From UMGS1696 sp964634795 (GTDB taxonomy: Bacteria; Bacillota; Clostridia; Oscillospirales; CAG-272): 14,541 bases of DNA. The notes under the pieces were generated by a model. It was not told the origin of the DNA and made no database searches. It worked only from the letters and a program-made list of their open reading frames with translations. Position 1 is the first letter of the stretch. Each line of letters opens with the position of its first letter. Shown here piece by piece: positions 13,364 to 14,541 of this stretch. Position numbers and translations under genes: made by a program. The DNA lies in assembly GCA_964634795.1 (NCBI GenBank), contig CAZWLL010000051.1:1-14541 (forward strand), read 5' to 3'.

Positions 13364-14530
13364 TTATGCATTATACTGAGTAGATGCGGTATCACCTACT
13401 TCTCCGTTATTCCAGTCTGTATGGAAGAATTTTCCTCTTTCGGCGTCAACCCTCTCATATGTGTGCGCACCGAAATAGTCTCTTTGTGCCTGAAGAAGAT
13501 TTGCGGGGAGTCTTTCGCAGCGGTAACCGTCGTAATACGAAAGTGCTGCTGTCATAGCGGGCATCGGAACACCCGAAATTATTCCCGCGGCACAAACCTG
13601 ACGCCAGCCTTCATCCGCTTTTTCAAGTGCGGATTTGAAATAGCTGTCAAGCATCAGATTTGTAATATCGGGATTCTTTTCGTATGCTTCTTTGATTTTA
13701 CCGAGGAATACGCTTCTTATAATACATCCGCCGCGCCACATAAGAGCAATTCCGCCGTAGTTCAAATTCCAACCGTAATTTTTAGCCGCGGAACGCATTA
13801 ATGTGTATCCCTGCGCATATGAAACGATTTTCGATGCATAAAGCGCGTTTTTAAGATTCTCTATAAACGCTTTCCTATCACCGTTAAATTTCGGATATGG
13901 CTTGCCGAGAACCTTCGATGCTGCCGTTCTTTCTTCCTTGAGAGAACTGAGGCAGCGTGCGAATACTGCTTCTCCTATAAGAGTAAGCGGTATGCCTTCA
14001 TCAAGTGCGGCGATTGCGGTCCATTTGCCTGTTCCCTTTTGTCCTGCCGAGTCGAGTATTTTTTCGACAAGCGGTGAACCGTCATCATCTTTTCTGGTTA
14101 ATATATCAGCGGTAATAGAAATAAGATAACTGTCAAGCTCGCCCTTGTTCCATTCTGCGAATACCTCATGCATTTCATCGGCTGTCATTCCGAGGTAATC
14201 GCGCATAAGCTGATATGCTTCACATATAAGCTGCATGTCACCGTATTCTATGCCGTTATGTACCATTTTTACAAAGTGACCTGCTCCGTTTTCTCCGACC
14301 CAATCACAGCACGGAGTTCCGTCTTCTACTTTTGCGCAAATATTCTGGAAAATCGGTTTAACTCTTTCCCATGCCGCGGGGGATCCGCCGGGCATCATTG
14401 AAGGGCCTATATAAGCTCCCTCCGCACCTCCCGAAACACCGGTACCGATGTAAAGCATGCCATGCTCTTCAACTGTTTTGCATCTTCTCTGTGTGTCTGG
14501 AAAATGCAAAACAGTTGAAGAGCATGGCAT
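13364..14530 (-). CDS. gnd: 6-phosphogluconate dehydrogenase, 5' part missing with an artefactual N-terminus
   Basis: The enzyme oxidises and decarboxylates 6-phosphogluconate to ribulose 5-phosphate in the pentose phosphate pathway. From residue 10 of this frame on it is clearly Gnd: FPDTQRR, then GTGVSGGAEGA with Ser33-Gly34-Gly35, HFVKMVHNGIEYGDMQ (85-100) with Lys88, Asn92, Glu95 and Tyr96 as substrate and catalytic residues, a large helical domain, and QAQRDYFGAHTYER with Arg350 and His356, which complete the partner subunit's site. A full enzyme is about 470 aa; roughly the first 110 residues, including the NADP-binding GxGxxA loop, are absent. The apparent start codon and first 8-9 residues are encoded by the right arm of a 38-bp inverted repeat at the window end and are not real gnd sequence. 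Native coding is supported only up to about 14503. It forms an operon with the kinase downstream. Confidence 0.9.
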   Translation of the reverse strand: MPCSSTVLHFPDTQRRCKTVEEHGMLYIGTGVSGGAEGAYIGPSMMPGGSPAAWERVKPIFQNICAKVEDGTPCCDWVGENGAGHFVKMVHNGIEYGDMQLICEAYQLMRDYLGMTADEMHEVFAEWNKGELDSYLISITADILTRKDDDGSPLVEKILDSAGQKGTGKWTAIAALDEGIPLTLIGEAVFARCLSSLKEERTAASKVLGKPYPKFNGDRKAFIENLKNALYASKIVSYAQGYTLMRSAAKNYGWNLNYGGIALMWRGGCIIRSVFLGKIKEAYEKNPDITNLMLDSYFKSALEKADEGWRQVCAAGIISGVPMPAMTAALSYYDGYRCERLPANLLQAQRDYFGAHTYERVDAERGKFFHTDWNNGEVGDTASTQYNA

Positions 14531-14541
14531 GCTTTACATCG
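14446..14541. repeat. Perfect 38-bp inverted repeat (fold-back) at the right end
   Basis: Bases 14446-14483 and 14504-14541 are exact reverse complements, separated by a 20-base spacer (14484-14503). The left arm and the spacer both read as good gnd coding sequence on the minus strand; the right arm breaks the gene and has no sensible translation. The repeat reaches the last base, so its true length is unknown. The likeliest origin is a snap-back chimera or contig-end assembly error. Confidence 0.95.

Noticed and set aside
1..14541. CRISPR, transposon, prophage, toxin-antitoxin or defence system
   Set aside because: No repeat-spacer array, transposase, integrase, paired small toxin-antitoxin genes or defence domains were seen; the genes are housekeeping or sugar metabolism.

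Overview
The window looks like chromosomal DNA of a Bacillota organism, most likely a gut-type anaerobic Clostridia member (Oscillospirales-like). The reasons are the moderate-to-low GC content, strong GGAGG-type ribosome binding sites, near-consensus SigA promoters with extended -10 elements, a long SRP RNA with an Alu domain, and the gene order SRP RNA - dnaX - ybaB - recR, which is the same as in Bacillus subtilis. Genus-level placement is not possible by eye. The content is mostly housekeeping and sugar metabolism. I found no CRISPR array, transposase, phage gene or defence system.

Layout. Positions 1-636 (-) hold a left-edge-truncated exodeoxyribonuclease III, preceded in the same direction by an IscS/NifS-type cysteine desulfurase (662-1843, -). 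An intrinsic terminator separates these from an exported lipoprotein that resembles trigger factor (1913-3028, -). A divergent promoter region with several small repeats lies between it and a DUF4886/SGNH-like hydrolase (3235-3993, +), which has a perfect consensus promoter. A fructose-6-phosphate aldolase/transaldolase-like gene (4253-4930, +) converges through a bidirectional terminator on an M18 aminopeptidase (5039-6346, -), followed by a GH29 alpha-L-fucosidase (6483-7769, -). Divergent from the fucosidase is the SRP RNA (about 7987-8298, +), which leads directly into dnaX, ybaB and recR (8336-10991, +) and a strong terminator. The right end is on the minus strand: a 6-phosphogluconate dehydrogenase fragment, a KDG-kinase-like PfkB kinase, and, after a promoter/hairpin region with a cre-like site, a D-2-hydroxyacid dehydrogenase.

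How the genes fit together. The dnaX-ybaB-recR block serves replication and recombination and probably shares transcription with the SRP RNA. The gnd/kinase/2-hydroxyacid dehydrogenase group points to sugar-acid (gluconate or 2-keto acid) metabolism under possible catabolite control. The fucosidase lacks a signal peptide, so it should act on imported oligosaccharides.

Main caution: the last 96 bases form a perfect 38-bp inverted repeat around a 20-base spacer. The sequence folds back on itself inside gnd, removes the NADP-binding domain and creates a false start codon. This is most likely a chimeric or assembly artefact at a contig end. I did not find a convincing new biological system. The best biological leads are the secreted trigger-factor-like lipoprotein, the promoter architecture of the 3029-3234 divergent region, a possible -1 frame extension of dnaX, and a SRP RNA whose tip helix carries a compensatory base-pair swap.
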